This document shows positions 8,764-17,959 of a stretch of 64,000 nt of DNA, in pieces. The position numbers were made by a program, and so were the translations under genes. The notes under the pieces are model-generated. The model did not search any database. It was not told where the DNA came from and saw only the letters and a program-made list of their open reading frames with translations. Position 1 is the stretch's first letter; every line of letters begins with the position of its first letter. Origin of the DNA: Dyadobacter koreensis (GTDB lineage: Bacteria > Bacteroidota > Bacteroidia > Cytophagales > Spirosomataceae). The stretch is taken from the NCBI RefSeq assembly GCF_900108855.1, contig NZ_FNXY01000007.1, positions 248,001-312,000 on the forward strand, given 5' to 3'.

Positions 8764-11700
8764 TTAAAGCGTGATGTTTAGACCAACCTGGATCGAACGG
8801 GGCTGCGGAGGCGTTCCCAAATCAATACCCTGCTGATTGGCCGCACTGCTTGCACTCGATTCCGGATCAAGGCCGGTGTATTTTGTAAACGTCAGCAGAT
8901 TAGCACCTTGTAAAAACAAGCGAAGTGTCTCAATTCTTAATTTGTTGGTAAGTGTTTTTGGTATGGTATAGCCAAGATTCAGTGAGCGGAGGCGAAGGAA
9001 TGATCCGTCTTCAAGCCAGCGACTGCCACCGTCGCGGTAGTTATTGACGTTTACACCATCTGGTCTTGGCACGTAGGTAACGTCACCCGGTTTTTGCCAT
9101 CTGGCATTATTGCTGGCAAAAATCACCCTGGCCGCATCACGTGCTCCACCACCTTCTCCGAAGAATTTGTTGTGGTTGTAAATTTTGTTTCCATATTGAA
9201 AAGCAAAAAATACGCCCAGGTCAATACCTTTATAAGTAAAGTTATTGGTAATACCGCCGAAGAATTTTGGCCAGATACTTCCATAAACCTGACGGTCATC
9301 AACTGTGATTTTACCATCTTTGTTTACATCTTCATAAACCGTATTTCCCGTCTGTGAATCAACATAAAGCTGTTTGTAAACCCAGAAAGAATAAAGTGGT
9401 GTACCCTGCTGCTGCAAGATCAGGTCACGGCTACCGTAGCGTAGGGGATTGGCAAGTTTCTCAATCTTGTTTACGTTTCTTGCTACGTTAAAATTTGTTG
9501 TCCAGGTAAAATCAGACTTTCTGATGTTGGCCGTCTGTATACTGAATTCAAACCCTTTGTTACTGATCTCCGCCGCGTTGCTCCAATAGGTATTAAAACC
9601 ACTTGTTCCGGGCAGAGAAACCTGTAACAAACCGTCAGAAGTATATTTTCGGTATGCGTTCAGTTCAACAGTAATTCTCTGATCAAACAAACCTAGGTCA
9701 AGACCTACGTTAAGCTGACTTGTTTTTTCCCATCTCAAATTTGGATTGGCCAGCTGCTGAGGAGCAATTCCGGGCAGACCTTCATAGGAAGAACCACCCG
9801 CCCAAAGACCACGTGCGGCGAAATCTCCGATACCGTTCTGGTTACCGGTGATACCATAACTTGTGCGAAGTTTCAGATCACTGATCACACGCGTTTCTTT
9901 CAGAAAATCTTCCTGTTTGATACGCCATGCAGCACCAACAGCCGGGAAATAACCCCATTTATTGTCCTTACCAAAACGTGAGGAGGCATCTCCGCGGACA
10001 CTGACATCTACCAGATATTTTCCGCCATAATTGTAATCTGCTCTTGCGAAAAAGGAAGTTAAAGTATTTTTACTCCAGTTCTGAGAACTTGTTGTAACGG
10101 CAGCTGAGGAAATTTGTGTGAAAGAATTGTTTGCAAAACCGCGTCCTTCCGCGGCAGTACGCGAAGAAACAGAACTTTGCAATGTATTACCTATCAGAAT
10201 TCCGAAAGAACTTTTTGCACCCAGGTTTTTACGGTAGGAAAGTGTTTGCTCGTTGATCCACGTTGTATACTGACCGATGCTCGAAGTAGCAAGTCCGCTG
10301 GGACTGCCAGCGATAAGATAAGTATTCCAATATTCGGATTCATCGTAATTGTTATAATCAATACCAAAACTGGATCTGAATTTTAGGTTCGGAAGAATAT
10401 TGGCTTCGACATATAAATTACCGATGTAGCGAAGACTCGTCGAATTTACGTCGTAATATTTTAACAAAAGCGTAGTATTGTCAAAACCTGCACGGCCAAC
10501 CAGCTCACCATTTTCATTTGTTGGCGACAGGTAAGTCGGCGTATGAAGCGCGGCCTGGAGAAGTCCCCCTGCCGGTCCGTCCCCGGCTCTTGCCTGGTTT
10601 CTAAAAGTGCGTGAAAAAGTATTGCTTACACCAACCGTAACGGCGTCATTAACTTTCTGATCAAGATTAACTTTGAAACTCGCTCTTTGAAAAGTGATCG
10701 GTTTTAGAATTGATTCCTGACCATTGTAACCCCCTCCAATGTAATATTTTGTCGTTTTTGTACCACCGCTTAGCGACAGATCGTAATTCTGAAGATGAGC
10801 CGTTTGAAAAACTTCACTTAAACGATCATACGTTTTTTGCTCTTCCGGTAACCCGCGTCCTCCTTCCGAAACCGGGCGAAAAGGTCTGTTGGCTTCGGTT
10901 CTGTTCAGGGAAGGCGTATCTTTTCCTGTGTTGATCCACCATTCATTTACCAGCGTTGCATGTTCTGGGCCAGTGGTCAGATCCCAAAGCTTGGCTGCTT
11001 TTGCCCAACCTTGCGAAGTACTGAAATTGATCTTGGCTTTTTGATCATAATTACCACGTTTGGTTGTTACGATGATAACACCATTTGCCCCGCGCGAACC
11101 GTATAGTGCTGTTGCTTCGGCATCTTTTAATACCTCAATACTTTCAATGTCTGAAGGATTTATATCGGCAATTGGGGATGTTGCTTTTCCACCTGTGCTG
11201 AAAGTCTGATTACTGGTACTGTTGATAAAAACACCATCCAGAACATACAACGGATCATTACTTGCATTGATAGAAGTCGCGCCGCGAACCCGGATATTGA
11301 TCGCTTCACCAGGAACGCCCGTGCTGCTTGAAATCTGCACACCTGCGACTTTTCCCTGCAACTGTGCATCAAAACTTCCGGTAGGAATTCCTTTGGTTTC
11401 AGCGGGATCGATCTTACTGATGGATCCGATCAGGTTTTTACGTTCCTGCGTGCCGTATCCTACAACCACAACCTCGTTTAATAGTTTGTGATCGGCTGCT
11501 AATTCAACGTTTATTGTACTTCTGTTACCTGAATTTATTTGAAGCGTCTTATATCCGATAAAAGAAAAAGTCAGGAGTTCGTTAGGTTTGGAAAGGGTAA
11601 TTTTGAAGTTTCCATCTACATCTGAAACAGCACCTAAACCCGTATTGTGCACACGAATACTTACGCCGGGTAAAGGTTCTTTGTTTTCATCCGTCACTTT

Positions 11701-11856
11701 TCCGCTTAATACAATGCCGCCAGAGCCGTTGGTTTGTCCAAAAGCAGAAATTTGTAGAACAGAGATTAAAAGAGTTATAGCAAAACTTACCATACTTCTT
11801 TTAATAACAAGGCCTCTGGCAGCAAGAGGTCTTGACTCAAGAGTAATAAAATGCAT
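8764..11856 (-). CDS. SusC/RagA family TonB-linked outer-membrane receptor
   Basis: 1030 residues. The N-terminus has a signal peptide (SMVSFAITLLISVLQISAFGQ), then a carboxypeptidase-regulatory-like domain (about 47-130, VLSGKVTDENKEPLPGVSIRV). The SusC plug follows with EVVVVGYGTQERK, INIRVRGATSINASN, DPLYVLDGVFI, IESIEVLKDAEATALYGSRG and GVIIVTTKRG, and a full-length barrel ends LNITL. It is the first gene of a minus-strand run reaching the FAD oxidoreductase, so the imported compound may be the substrate of the redox genes. No FecI/FecR pair lies beside it. Confidence 0.96.
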   Translation of the reverse strand: MHFITLESRPLAARGLVIKRSMVSFAITLLISVLQISAFGQTNGSGGIVLSGKVTDENKEPLPGVSIRVHNTGLGAVSDVDGNFKITLSKPNELLTFSFIGYKTLQINSGNRSTINVELAADHKLLNEVVVVGYGTQERKNLIGSISKIDPAETKGIPTGSFDAQLQGKVAGVQISSSTGVPGEAINIRVRGATSINASNDPLYVLDGVFINSTSNQTFSTGGKATSPIADINPSDIESIEVLKDAEATALYGSRGANGVIIVTTKRGNYDQKAKINFSTSQGWAKAAKLWDLTTGPEHATLVNEWWINTGKDTPSLNRTEANRPFRPVSEGGRGLPEEQKTYDRLSEVFQTAHLQNYDLSLSGGTKTTKYYIGGGYNGQESILKPITFQRASFKVNLDQKVNDAVTVGVSNTFSRTFRNQARAGDGPAGGLLQAALHTPTYLSPTNENGELVGRAGFDNTTLLLKYYDVNSTSLRYIGNLYVEANILPNLKFRSSFGIDYNNYDESEYWNTYLIAGSPSGLATSSIGQYTTWINEQTLSYRKNLGAKSSFGILIGNTLQSSVSSRTAAEGRGFANNSFTQISSAAVTTSSQNWSKNTLTSFFARADYNYGGKYLVDVSVRGDASSRFGKDNKWGYFPAVGAAWRIKQEDFLKETRVISDLKLRTSYGITGNQNGIGDFAARGLWAGGSSYEGLPGIAPQQLANPNLRWEKTSQLNVGLDLGLFDQRITVELNAYRKYTSDGLLQVSLPGTSGFNTYWSNAAEISNKGFEFSIQTANIRKSDFTWTTNFNVARNVNKIEKLANPLRYGSRDLILQQQGTPLYSFWVYKQLYVDSQTGNTVYEDVNKDGKITVDDRQVYGSIWPKFFGGITNNFTYKGIDLGVFFAFQYGNKIYNHNKFFGEGGGARDAARVIFASNNARWQKPGDVTYVPRPDGVNVNNYRDGGSRWLEDGSFLRLRSLNLGYTIPKTLTNKLRIETLRLFLQGANLLTFTKYTGLDPESSASSAANQQGIDLGTPPQPRSIQVGLNITL

Positions 11857-12197
11857 ACATTTGATTGATTTAATTTAGACGATTGAATCTACTCCGCTCT
11901 GCCTGATTCGATCTGCGAAATCGAATTGTCCGGCAGGGCGGTTCTTGTTTAATACTACTTTAACTAATTTTTAATACTGATTAAAATTGATTTGTTCTAT
12001 AAATTAAATAGACATTAATTCGTAGATGATTAAAGTTTGCATGGAACGCTATAGCTTTCATCCTGGCCCTTGACACACGAGAATATACTCTACTAATTCA
12101 ATAGACAAAGTAATGTTATTAATCGTTAACCTTCAAGTATTTTCTGTATAATTTTAAAATAATTTAAGATTTTGTACTTGGCGGGATCGATATCGTC
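11857..12197. promoter_or_regulatory. SusC leader and promoter region with a hairpin
   Basis: Gene-free AT-rich stretch upstream of the SusC start. An interrupted inverted repeat lies at 11899-11936: CTGCCTGATTCGAT pairs with ATCGAAT...GGCAG across a short loop, leaving a small internal bulge. It would sit in the SusC mRNA leader about 45-80 bases before the start. No confident promoter hexamers could be placed. Confidence 0.4.
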
Positions 12198-12279
12198 TGA
12201 CCTCCCCCCGGAAAACTGGACAATAAAATCTAGAGAAAATCGGGCGATTTTGATAATTTAACGATCGGAAAAATCGCTT

Positions 12280-12546
12280 ATGAAAAAGACGAAATTTAGT
12301 GAAGCGCAGATCATTTTTGCGCTGCGCCAGGCAGACACCGGCGTCCCGGTGGCAGAAGTTTGCCGGAAAATGGGTGTTAGCGAAGCTACCTATTATAACT
12401 GGAAAAAGAAGTACGCCGGTCTTGGTGTTCCAGAGCTACGAAAACTCCGACAGTTGGAAGAGGAAAACCAAAAATTAAAACAGCTTGTAGCAGATTTGAG
12501 CCTGGATAAGCAAATGTTACAGGATATTCTCAAAAAAAAGCTTTAA
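12280..12546 (+). CDS. IS3-family transposase OrfA
   Basis: 88 residues: helix-turn-helix (KFSEAQIIFALRQ...VAEVCRKMGVSEATYYNWKKKY) followed by a leucine-zipper-like helix (LRQLEEENQKLKQLVADLSL). It binds the IS ends. Near its 3' end is a run of eight A then G (12532-12540), a typical slippery site. A minus-one shift there joins OrfA to the OrfB frame (ALRPAQKRTLAASL) to make the active OrfAB transposase. OrfA is intact but OrfB is broken, so OrfA alone may act only as a repressor. Confidence 0.92.
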   Translation: MKKTKFSEAQIIFALRQADTGVPVAEVCRKMGVSEATYYNWKKKYAGLGVPELRKLRQLEEENQKLKQLVADLSLDKQMLQDILKKKL

Positions 12547-13458
12547 GGCCAGCCCAGAAACGGACGCTGGCCGCAAGCTTAATGAAAAATTATCAGATTG
12601 CCGTCCTGCGAGCATGTTCTGTTGTTTGCTTGCAGCGATCTTGCTGGTATTATAAACCGCATCGTCGAGACGATTCTGCTATTCGTCATCGAATAGGGAA
12701 ATTGCACAGGTCCGAATTCGTTATGGTTATCAAAGAATTCATGTTTTACTCAGGCGGGAAGGTTGGAGAGACAACCATAAAAGGGTGTACAGGGTTTACA
12801 AAGAAGAAGGTTTAAACCTGCGCAGCAAGCGTCCAAGACGAAGCAGAGCTGCTTCACAGCGGCTTGACAGACCACAGCTTTCCAATATTCATCAAAGCTG
12901 GAGCGGACGCCGCGCGGCATGGATTTTGTAGCAGATCAGCTCTTTGACGGCCGAAAAATCCGGGCTTTAACTGTAGCGGTCCGCCGCGCGGTCGATAACT
13001 TTAGCCGGCAGTGTCTAGCGATCCATGTCGGCCAATCGCTAAAAGGAGAAGATGTTGTTGCTGTGATGAATCAGCTAAAAATTGTAAATTTAGCTGTCCC
13101 CAATCGGATTCAAGTCGATAACGGTGCTGAATTTATTTCAAAAGCGCTGGACAAGTGGTGTTATGATAACAGCGTTACGCTTGACTTTTCAAGGCCTGGA
13201 AAACCAACGGATAACCCTTTTATTGAGTCCTTTAACGGTAGCTTTAGAGCGGACGCCGCGCGGATGAGTGCTTAAACGCACATTGGTTTTTATCACTTGA
13301 AGATGCACAGGAAAAAATTGAAAGTTGGCGACAAGAGTATAACAGCTTTAGGCCACATAGTTCATTGGGAAATTTAACCGCAGCCGCGGACGGCTCCTGA
13401 TGAGATCGTGATGCGGGTGAAAAAAGAGGAAAATACCGACCCGATTTTCCAGTTTTAG
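12547..13458 (+). pseudogene. IS3-family transposase OrfB (rve/DDE), disrupted
   Basis: The DDE integrase domain is readable across three frames: SMDFVADQLFDG (first Asp), PNRIQVDNGAEF (second Asp), FIESFNGSFR (Glu), then HSSLGNLTPDEI and a final DPIFQF-stop. Breaks are a one-base loss near 12700 and four GC-rich micro-insertions: about 12904-12917, 12979-12990, 13250-13263 and 13379-13396. The first three share CGCCGCGCGG; the fourth reads CCGCGGACGG. The second is in frame (adds four residues before DNFSRQ); the others shift frame. The element cannot transpose itself. Confidence 0.88.
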
Positions 13459-13483
13459 CTGTCCAAGAATTGGGAGGCCCTCA

Positions 13484-13562
13484 ATACAAAAAATACGAAT
13501 ATAACTTTTTACAGAAATCCAAGGTGGTTTTGTAAGTGTAGTGAATGTTATGAACCATCACA
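13484..13562. mobile_element. IS481-type right-end remnant
   Basis: This 79-bp stretch is nearly identical to the right end of the complete IS481-type element at 34468-34544. It includes the terminal repeat TAAGTGTAG...GAACCATCACA at 13533-13562. Similarity starts exactly at the IS3 right end and stops after CACA, so it is the stub of a second copy cut by the IS3 insertion. No matching left half is seen on the other side of the IS3 element. Confidence 0.8.
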
Positions 13563-13725
13563 ATTAAACAACGTATTATGCCGCCGTGTAGATGAATTAA
13601 AATCGCAATTACTTAATCCAATCGCATTAATATCTTCAAATTACGAATTGAAAGTCTCAGCAGCTGATTCGAAAACCGGGGCAATCAACTTTACTAAAGG
13701 AAAGTCCAACCCAACCGTAAAATAG
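13563..13725 (+). pseudogene. C-terminal remnant of an unknown gene
   Basis: An open frame ends at the TAG at 13723-13725 and reads RRVDELKSQLLNPIALISSN...TGAINFTKGKSNPTVK. It has no start beyond the IS481 stub and looks like a gene tail left after the insertion events. No family recognised. Confidence 0.35.
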
Positions 13726-13738
13726 ACCAACTAATATA

Positions 13739-13773
13739 TTCGCCACAACATTCAGCTTATTAGTCACTATTTG
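13739..13773 (+). promoter_or_regulatory. tandem direct repeat, candidate LytTR operator for the TonB receptor gene
   Basis: Two direct repeats, TTCGCCACAACATT (13739-13752) and TTAGTCACTATTTG (13760-13773), start 21 bases apart, two helical turns. An almost identical pair with the same 21-base spacing precedes the DUF3500 gene at 17844. LytTR regulators bind such paired direct repeats, and a LytTR gene lies between the two sites. Known: the family binding mode. Inferred: that this regulator binds here. Confidence 0.65.
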
Positions 13774-13828
13774 CCTGCGATCTTCGAATCATTCATTAAC
13801 CTTGTATATTAATAAACATGTCAATACG

Positions 13829-16105
13829 ATGACTTTGAGTTCGAAGATACCTCTTTTATTTCTCTTCTTTTTAAGCCATGCTGTTATCGCGCACCAAGGG
13901 ACGCTGCAAGGGCACGTTTATGATGCTGTGACTCAAAAACCTCTTAATTCGGCTACCATTATAGTTGCCGGAACAAAGTTTTCGGCGGTATCCAATGAGT
14001 TGGGGGAATTTAAGATTAAAGGAATGGATGCAGGAAACTATCAGGCAAGCGTGTTTTCTTTGGGTCTTGAAAGTGTAAGCAGAGATTTTAGAATTTCCGA
14101 TGCAGAAACCACAAACCTGGACTTCTTCCTTAATGTGGGCGCCATTGAACTTTCTGAACTAAAAGTTCAGGCACCTCACGCACATACGCAGCAGCTGATC
14201 AGCTCGATTGATATTAAACTTCGCCCGATAAACAATTCCCAGGAAGTACTCAGAATGGTGCCGGGATTGTTTATTGGCCAGCATGCAGGCGGTGGAAAAG
14301 CAGAACAGATTTTTCTGCGGGGTTTTGATATTGACCACGGTACCGATATTAGTATCAGTGCCGATGGAATGCCCGTTAACATGGTATCACACGCGCATGG
14401 CCAAGGCTATGCGGATCTTCATTTTATCATACCCGAACTAATTGAAAATGTGAATTTTAAAAAGGGACCATATACCGCTGAAAAAGGGAATTTCACCACA
14501 GCCGGCTGGGTTGATTTTCGGACCAGGGATATGCTCGACAGAAGTTTTCTCAAAGTGGAAGCCGGGCAGTTTGATACTTATCGGGGGATGGCAGCTTTTA
14601 ACTTATTGTCGGAGACGAAAAAGCAGCAAGGAGAATCTGCCTATGTGGCCGGGGAATATAGTTTCAGCAACAGTTATTTTGATTCTCCACAGCATTTCAA
14701 ACGGGTCAATGGTATCACCAAATACAACAAAAAAATTAATAACAATACCTATTTAAATGCGTCCGCATCGCGCTTTTATTCCAAATGGAACCATTCCGGA
14801 CAAATACACGACCGCGCCGTAGCATCCGGGCTGATATCGCACTTTGGTGCAATCGATGACAAGGAAGGCGGTGAAACTTCAAGGACTAATCTGAGCCTGA
14901 AACTGACCACCGAATTAAGTCATGGGGGATTAATCAAAAACCAGGTCTACTATTCGCATTACAACTTTGAGCTGTTTTCGAATTTCACATTCTTTTTAGT
15001 TGATTCTATCAACGGGGACCAGATCCGGCAAAAAGAAAACCGTAACATCTTTGGCTATAACGGAGCGTACACGAAGTCAGGGTATCTGGCCGGTATGCCG
15101 GCGGAGACGAGCTTTGGTATTACCTACCGGCAGGACCTGACCGATAGCACAGAACTTTCAAGAACGGTAAACCGGTCCGAAATAACCCAAAGATTGATGC
15201 TTGGCAACATAAACGAAACCAATCTTGGGGCCTATGTGAGCCAAACCATTATTTTAAGAAGCGATTTAAGCCTGAATGCAAGCCTAAGGTACGACCAGTT
15301 TTTTAACCGCTATCAGGATCTGCTGACTTTTGCAAATGGCAAAGCTAAGGCGGGAATATTATCTCCAAAAGTCAACCTGTATTATTCACCGTTCAAGAAC
15401 GTACAGTTGTATGCGAATGCCGGAAAAGGTTTTCACTCCAATGACACGCGGGCGGGCGGCGATCCGCTTGTGGTAGCACAAAAAGGCAAAGATATCCTGC
15501 CGCCGGCATACGGCACAGATCTTGGGCTGAACTGGAAACCAGTACCCAGATTATTTCTGAACGTAGCGGCCTGGTATTTATGGCTCAAACAGGAATTTGT
15601 TTATGTGGGTGATGAAGGCGTCGTTGAGCCCAGCGGGCGATCAGTAAGAAAAGGAATTGATCTGACTGCTAGGTACCAGCTATCAAAAAACCTCTTTTTT
15701 GATAGCGATTTAAATATCACCAAACCCCGTGCAATTGATCAGGAAAAAGGCAGTGATTACATCCCTTTGGCACCCGTGTTTACCTCAACGGGCGGGCTCA
15801 CTTTTAAAAGGTCAACCGGTCTGAATGGCTCACTGCGCTACCGCTATATGGCCGACCGCCCTGCCAATGAAGATTACAGCATCGTCGCAAAAGGTTATTT
15901 CATAGCGGATGCCCTGATTAATTATACGCAAAAAAGATATATTGTTGGGCTTTCAGTCATGAATATTTTAAATACAAAGTGGAAAGAGACCCAGTTCGCT
16001 ACCGAAAGCAGGTTGAAAAATGAAGCAGAGCCGGTTGAGGAAATACATTTCACTGCAGGCAGCCCATTTTTCGCTAAACTTGCGCTCACTTTTTACTTGA
16101 AATAG
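13829..16105 (+). CDS. TonB-dependent receptor with carboxypeptidase-regulatory domain
   Basis: About 758 residues from the ATG at 13829; an earlier TTG at 13802 is less likely. A signal peptide (KIPLLFLFFLSHAVIAHQG) leads into a carboxypeptidase-regulatory-like domain (LQGHVYDAVTQKPLNSATI, about 25-105). A plug with MVPGLFIGQHAGGGKAEQIFLRGFDIDHGTDISI follows, then a 22-strand-type barrel ending in LTFYLK. It is shorter than SusC and lacks a SusD partner, like metal or cofactor receptors. It opens a cluster with LytS, LytTR, DUF3500 and HupE-like genes, which suggests uptake of a metal or metal complex. The ligand is inferred only. Confidence 0.9.
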   Translation: MTLSSKIPLLFLFFLSHAVIAHQGTLQGHVYDAVTQKPLNSATIIVAGTKFSAVSNELGEFKIKGMDAGNYQASVFSLGLESVSRDFRISDAETTNLDFFLNVGAIELSELKVQAPHAHTQQLISSIDIKLRPINNSQEVLRMVPGLFIGQHAGGGKAEQIFLRGFDIDHGTDISISADGMPVNMVSHAHGQGYADLHFIIPELIENVNFKKGPYTAEKGNFTTAGWVDFRTRDMLDRSFLKVEAGQFDTYRGMAAFNLLSETKKQQGESAYVAGEYSFSNSYFDSPQHFKRVNGITKYNKKINNNTYLNASASRFYSKWNHSGQIHDRAVASGLISHFGAIDDKEGGETSRTNLSLKLTTELSHGGLIKNQVYYSHYNFELFSNFTFFLVDSINGDQIRQKENRNIFGYNGAYTKSGYLAGMPAETSFGITYRQDLTDSTELSRTVNRSEITQRLMLGNINETNLGAYVSQTIILRSDLSLNASLRYDQFFNRYQDLLTFANGKAKAGILSPKVNLYYSPFKNVQLYANAGKGFHSNDTRAGGDPLVVAQKGKDILPPAYGTDLGLNWKPVPRLFLNVAAWYLWLKQEFVYVGDEGVVEPSGRSVRKGIDLTARYQLSKNLFFDSDLNITKPRAIDQEKGSDYIPLAPVFTSTGGLTFKRSTGLNGSLRYRYMADRPANEDYSIVAKGYFIADALINYTQKRYIVGLSVMNILNTKWKETQFATESRLKNEAEPVEEIHFTAGSPFFAKLALTFYLK

Positions 16106-16110
16106 ACACT

Positions 16111-17157
16111 GTGAAAAATCAAATCAGGACATACTTGTATCACACCATCGGTTGTCTGGCCTTTGTGCTGCTTCCGTTGATGATTTCGCCACGTCCGCCT
16201 GAGGAAACTGGCGCTTTCTTTAACCGTCCGACTGTGCGCGATCTGATCGCGAATGTGTTGATGCTCTTGTTTTTTTATGTTAATTATTATCTGATAATCC
16301 CCAGGATCTATTTCAGAAAAAAGTACCTTAACTATTTCATTGTGGTCACAATCAGCTTTGTGCTGATCATTGTTCTGCCTTCCTTACTGACCGGTGAGGA
16401 TTTTACTGCGAATACACGAGGCCCTTCTCCGGCTAGTCAGATGATGCAGGGCGGGATGCCCAGAAAACCGCAGAGCCCCTTTATAATGGAGGTCCGGCAC
16501 CACATTTACCTGTTTTGTGTGGTTATTCTTTTTTCTATTTTATTACAGGTGAACCGACGCTTTCATCAGTCTGAACGTGATAAGACCGAGGCTGAACTGG
16601 CCAACCTGAAAGCGCAGATTCATCCCCATTTCCTTTTTAACACGCTCAACAGTATCTATGCGCTTTCCGTCACAGGAAGTGAAAAAGCACCGGACAGCAT
16701 TGTAAAGCTATCCGAATTCATGCGGTACCTTTTAAAGGATGCGAAAGAGAACCAGGTCCTGCTATCAAAAGAACTCGATTATATATCCAATTACCTGGAT
16801 TTGCAGTCTTCAAGGCTCAGGGATTCGGTCCGGATCAATTATGAGTTATCCGGAAGCCCGGGCCAGAGCAAGGTTGCACCGCTTCTGCTATTCGCATTTA
16901 TAGAGAATGCTTTCAAGCATGGGGTAAACCCGGAAGAAGACTCTCAAATAGATATCCGCATTTCAATGTCAGAATCAGCCGTTGAACTGCTGGTACGCAA
17001 CAACAAGGTTGTAATCAATAATATGGAAAATTCTTTGGGTATCGGTGTTTCCAATTCGCAGGATCGACTTACGCGTCTTTATCCGGAAAAACACAAATTA
17101 GCAATCGAAAGTATGCCAGACTATTTTCTGGTGAGCCTATCCCTCGAACTAACATGA
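16111..17157 (+). CDS. LytS-type sensor histidine kinase
   Basis: 348 residues from a GTG start 5 bases after the receptor stop. Four hydrophobic segments (about 10-26, 47-65, 80-97, 134-152) make a membrane sensor. The His_kinase domain (PF06580) has AQIHPHFLFNTLNSIYAL with the phosphoacceptor His near 173, then the N box FIENAFKHGV and a GIGVSNSQDRL glycine motif. Its stop overlaps the regulator start (ATGA). It presumably phosphorylates the LytTR regulator downstream. Signal unknown; the context suggests a metal or the receptor's ligand. Confidence 0.93.
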   Translation: MKNQIRTYLYHTIGCLAFVLLPLMISPRPPEETGAFFNRPTVRDLIANVLMLLFFYVNYYLIIPRIYFRKKYLNYFIVVTISFVLIIVLPSLLTGEDFTANTRGPSPASQMMQGGMPRKPQSPFIMEVRHHIYLFCVVILFSILLQVNRRFHQSERDKTEAELANLKAQIHPHFLFNTLNSIYALSVTGSEKAPDSIVKLSEFMRYLLKDAKENQVLLSKELDYISNYLDLQSSRLRDSVRINYELSGSPGQSKVAPLLLFAFIENAFKHGVNPEEDSQIDIRISMSESAVELLVRNNKVVINNMENSLGIGVSNSQDRLTRLYPEKHKLAIESMPDYFLVSLSLELT

Positions 17158-17843
17158 TTAAAGCCATAGCCATTGACGATGAAAGGCCTGCACTGGAAAT
17201 CCTTGGAACCTTCTGCGGCAGGACAGACTTTATCGACCTACAAAAGACCTTTATCAAAACCGGTCAGGCGCGTGAGTATCTGGAAGAAAACCCGGTTGAC
17301 CTTATATTTCTGGATATTCATATGCCGGTCGTTTCCGGAATCGATTTCTTTAAAAACATCCCGCATCCGGCTATGGTCATTTTTACGACCGCCTATGCGG
17401 AATATGCAGTAGAAAGTTATGAACTTAATGCGGTCGACTACCTTTTAAAACCTTTTTCGCAGGACAGGTTTCTGCTGGCTGCGAATAAGGCATTACAAAT
17501 GTTTCAGGGTGCCAGGCAAAAATCCGGTGCGGACTCACCGGTACTTTATTTTCGGGTCGATTATGGTTTAGTCCCTATATCTATCAATGATATTCTTTTT
17601 ATAGAAGGGCTTGACAATTATCTTAAAATTCATCTTATCAGCCAGAAGCCTGTCGTTGTGCGCCTTACCATGAAGGCGATGATGGAAAAGCTTCCCGAAC
17701 ACGGCTTTGTGCGCATACACCGCTCCTACATCGTTTCACTCGATAAAGTAGCATCCTTCCGTAATAAACATATTCAGATCGGCCAAGAAGAAATTCCTGT
17801 CGGGGCTAGTTATGAAGAGTATTTTAAGAGCATATTCAGATAG
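17154..17843 (+). CDS. LytTR-family response regulator
   Basis: 229 residues. The receiver domain (1-120) has the acidic pair DD at 8-9, phosphoacceptor Asp54 in LIFLDIHMP, TTAYAEYA and the lysine motif YLLKPF. A LytTR DNA-binding domain follows (about 130-229: DYGLVPISINDILFIEGL, GFVRIHRSYIVSLDKV). It is translationally coupled to the kinase. The paired direct repeats at 13739 and 17844, both with 21-base spacing, are the likely binding sites. It would then control the receptor/kinase/regulator unit and the DUF3500-HupE unit. Confidence 0.94.
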   Translation: MIKAIAIDDERPALEILGTFCGRTDFIDLQKTFIKTGQAREYLEENPVDLIFLDIHMPVVSGIDFFKNIPHPAMVIFTTAYAEYAVESYELNAVDYLLKPFSQDRFLLAANKALQMFQGARQKSGADSPVLYFRVDYGLVPISINDILFIEGLDNYLKIHLISQKPVVVRLTMKAMMEKLPEHGFVRIHRSYIVSLDKVASFRNKHIQIGQEEIPVGASYEEYFKSIFR

Positions 17844-17878
17844 TTCGTCACAACATTCGGCAGATTCGCCACTATTTT
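17844..17878 (+). promoter_or_regulatory. tandem direct repeat, candidate LytTR operator for the DUF3500 gene
   Basis: TTCGTCACAACATT (17844-17857) and TTCGCCACTATTTT (17865-17878) start 21 bases apart. They match the pair before the TonB receptor in both sequence and spacing. The site begins right after the LytTR stop codon and about 80 bases before the DUF3500 start. Confidence 0.65.
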
Positions 17879-17959
17879 TTTCGAAACCTCCAGTACTACG
17901 CGTTAATCGCTTTACAATCGGATTAATAATTTTTTACGTTCACAATCAATTCACAATCT

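Larger units (their letters stand above)
12198..13483 (+). mobile_element. IS3-family insertion sequence, degenerate
   Basis: About 1286 bp, a normal IS3-family length. The imperfect terminal inverted repeats are TGACCTCCCC...CTGGACA at 12198-12222 and, at 13460-13483, TGTCCAAG...GGCCCTCA, whose reverse complement starts TGAGGGCCTCCC. It carries an intact OrfA and a disrupted OrfB. No target-site duplication is evident. The right end abuts an IS481-type end remnant, so this copy probably inserted into an older element and one flank was later lost. Confidence 0.85.
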
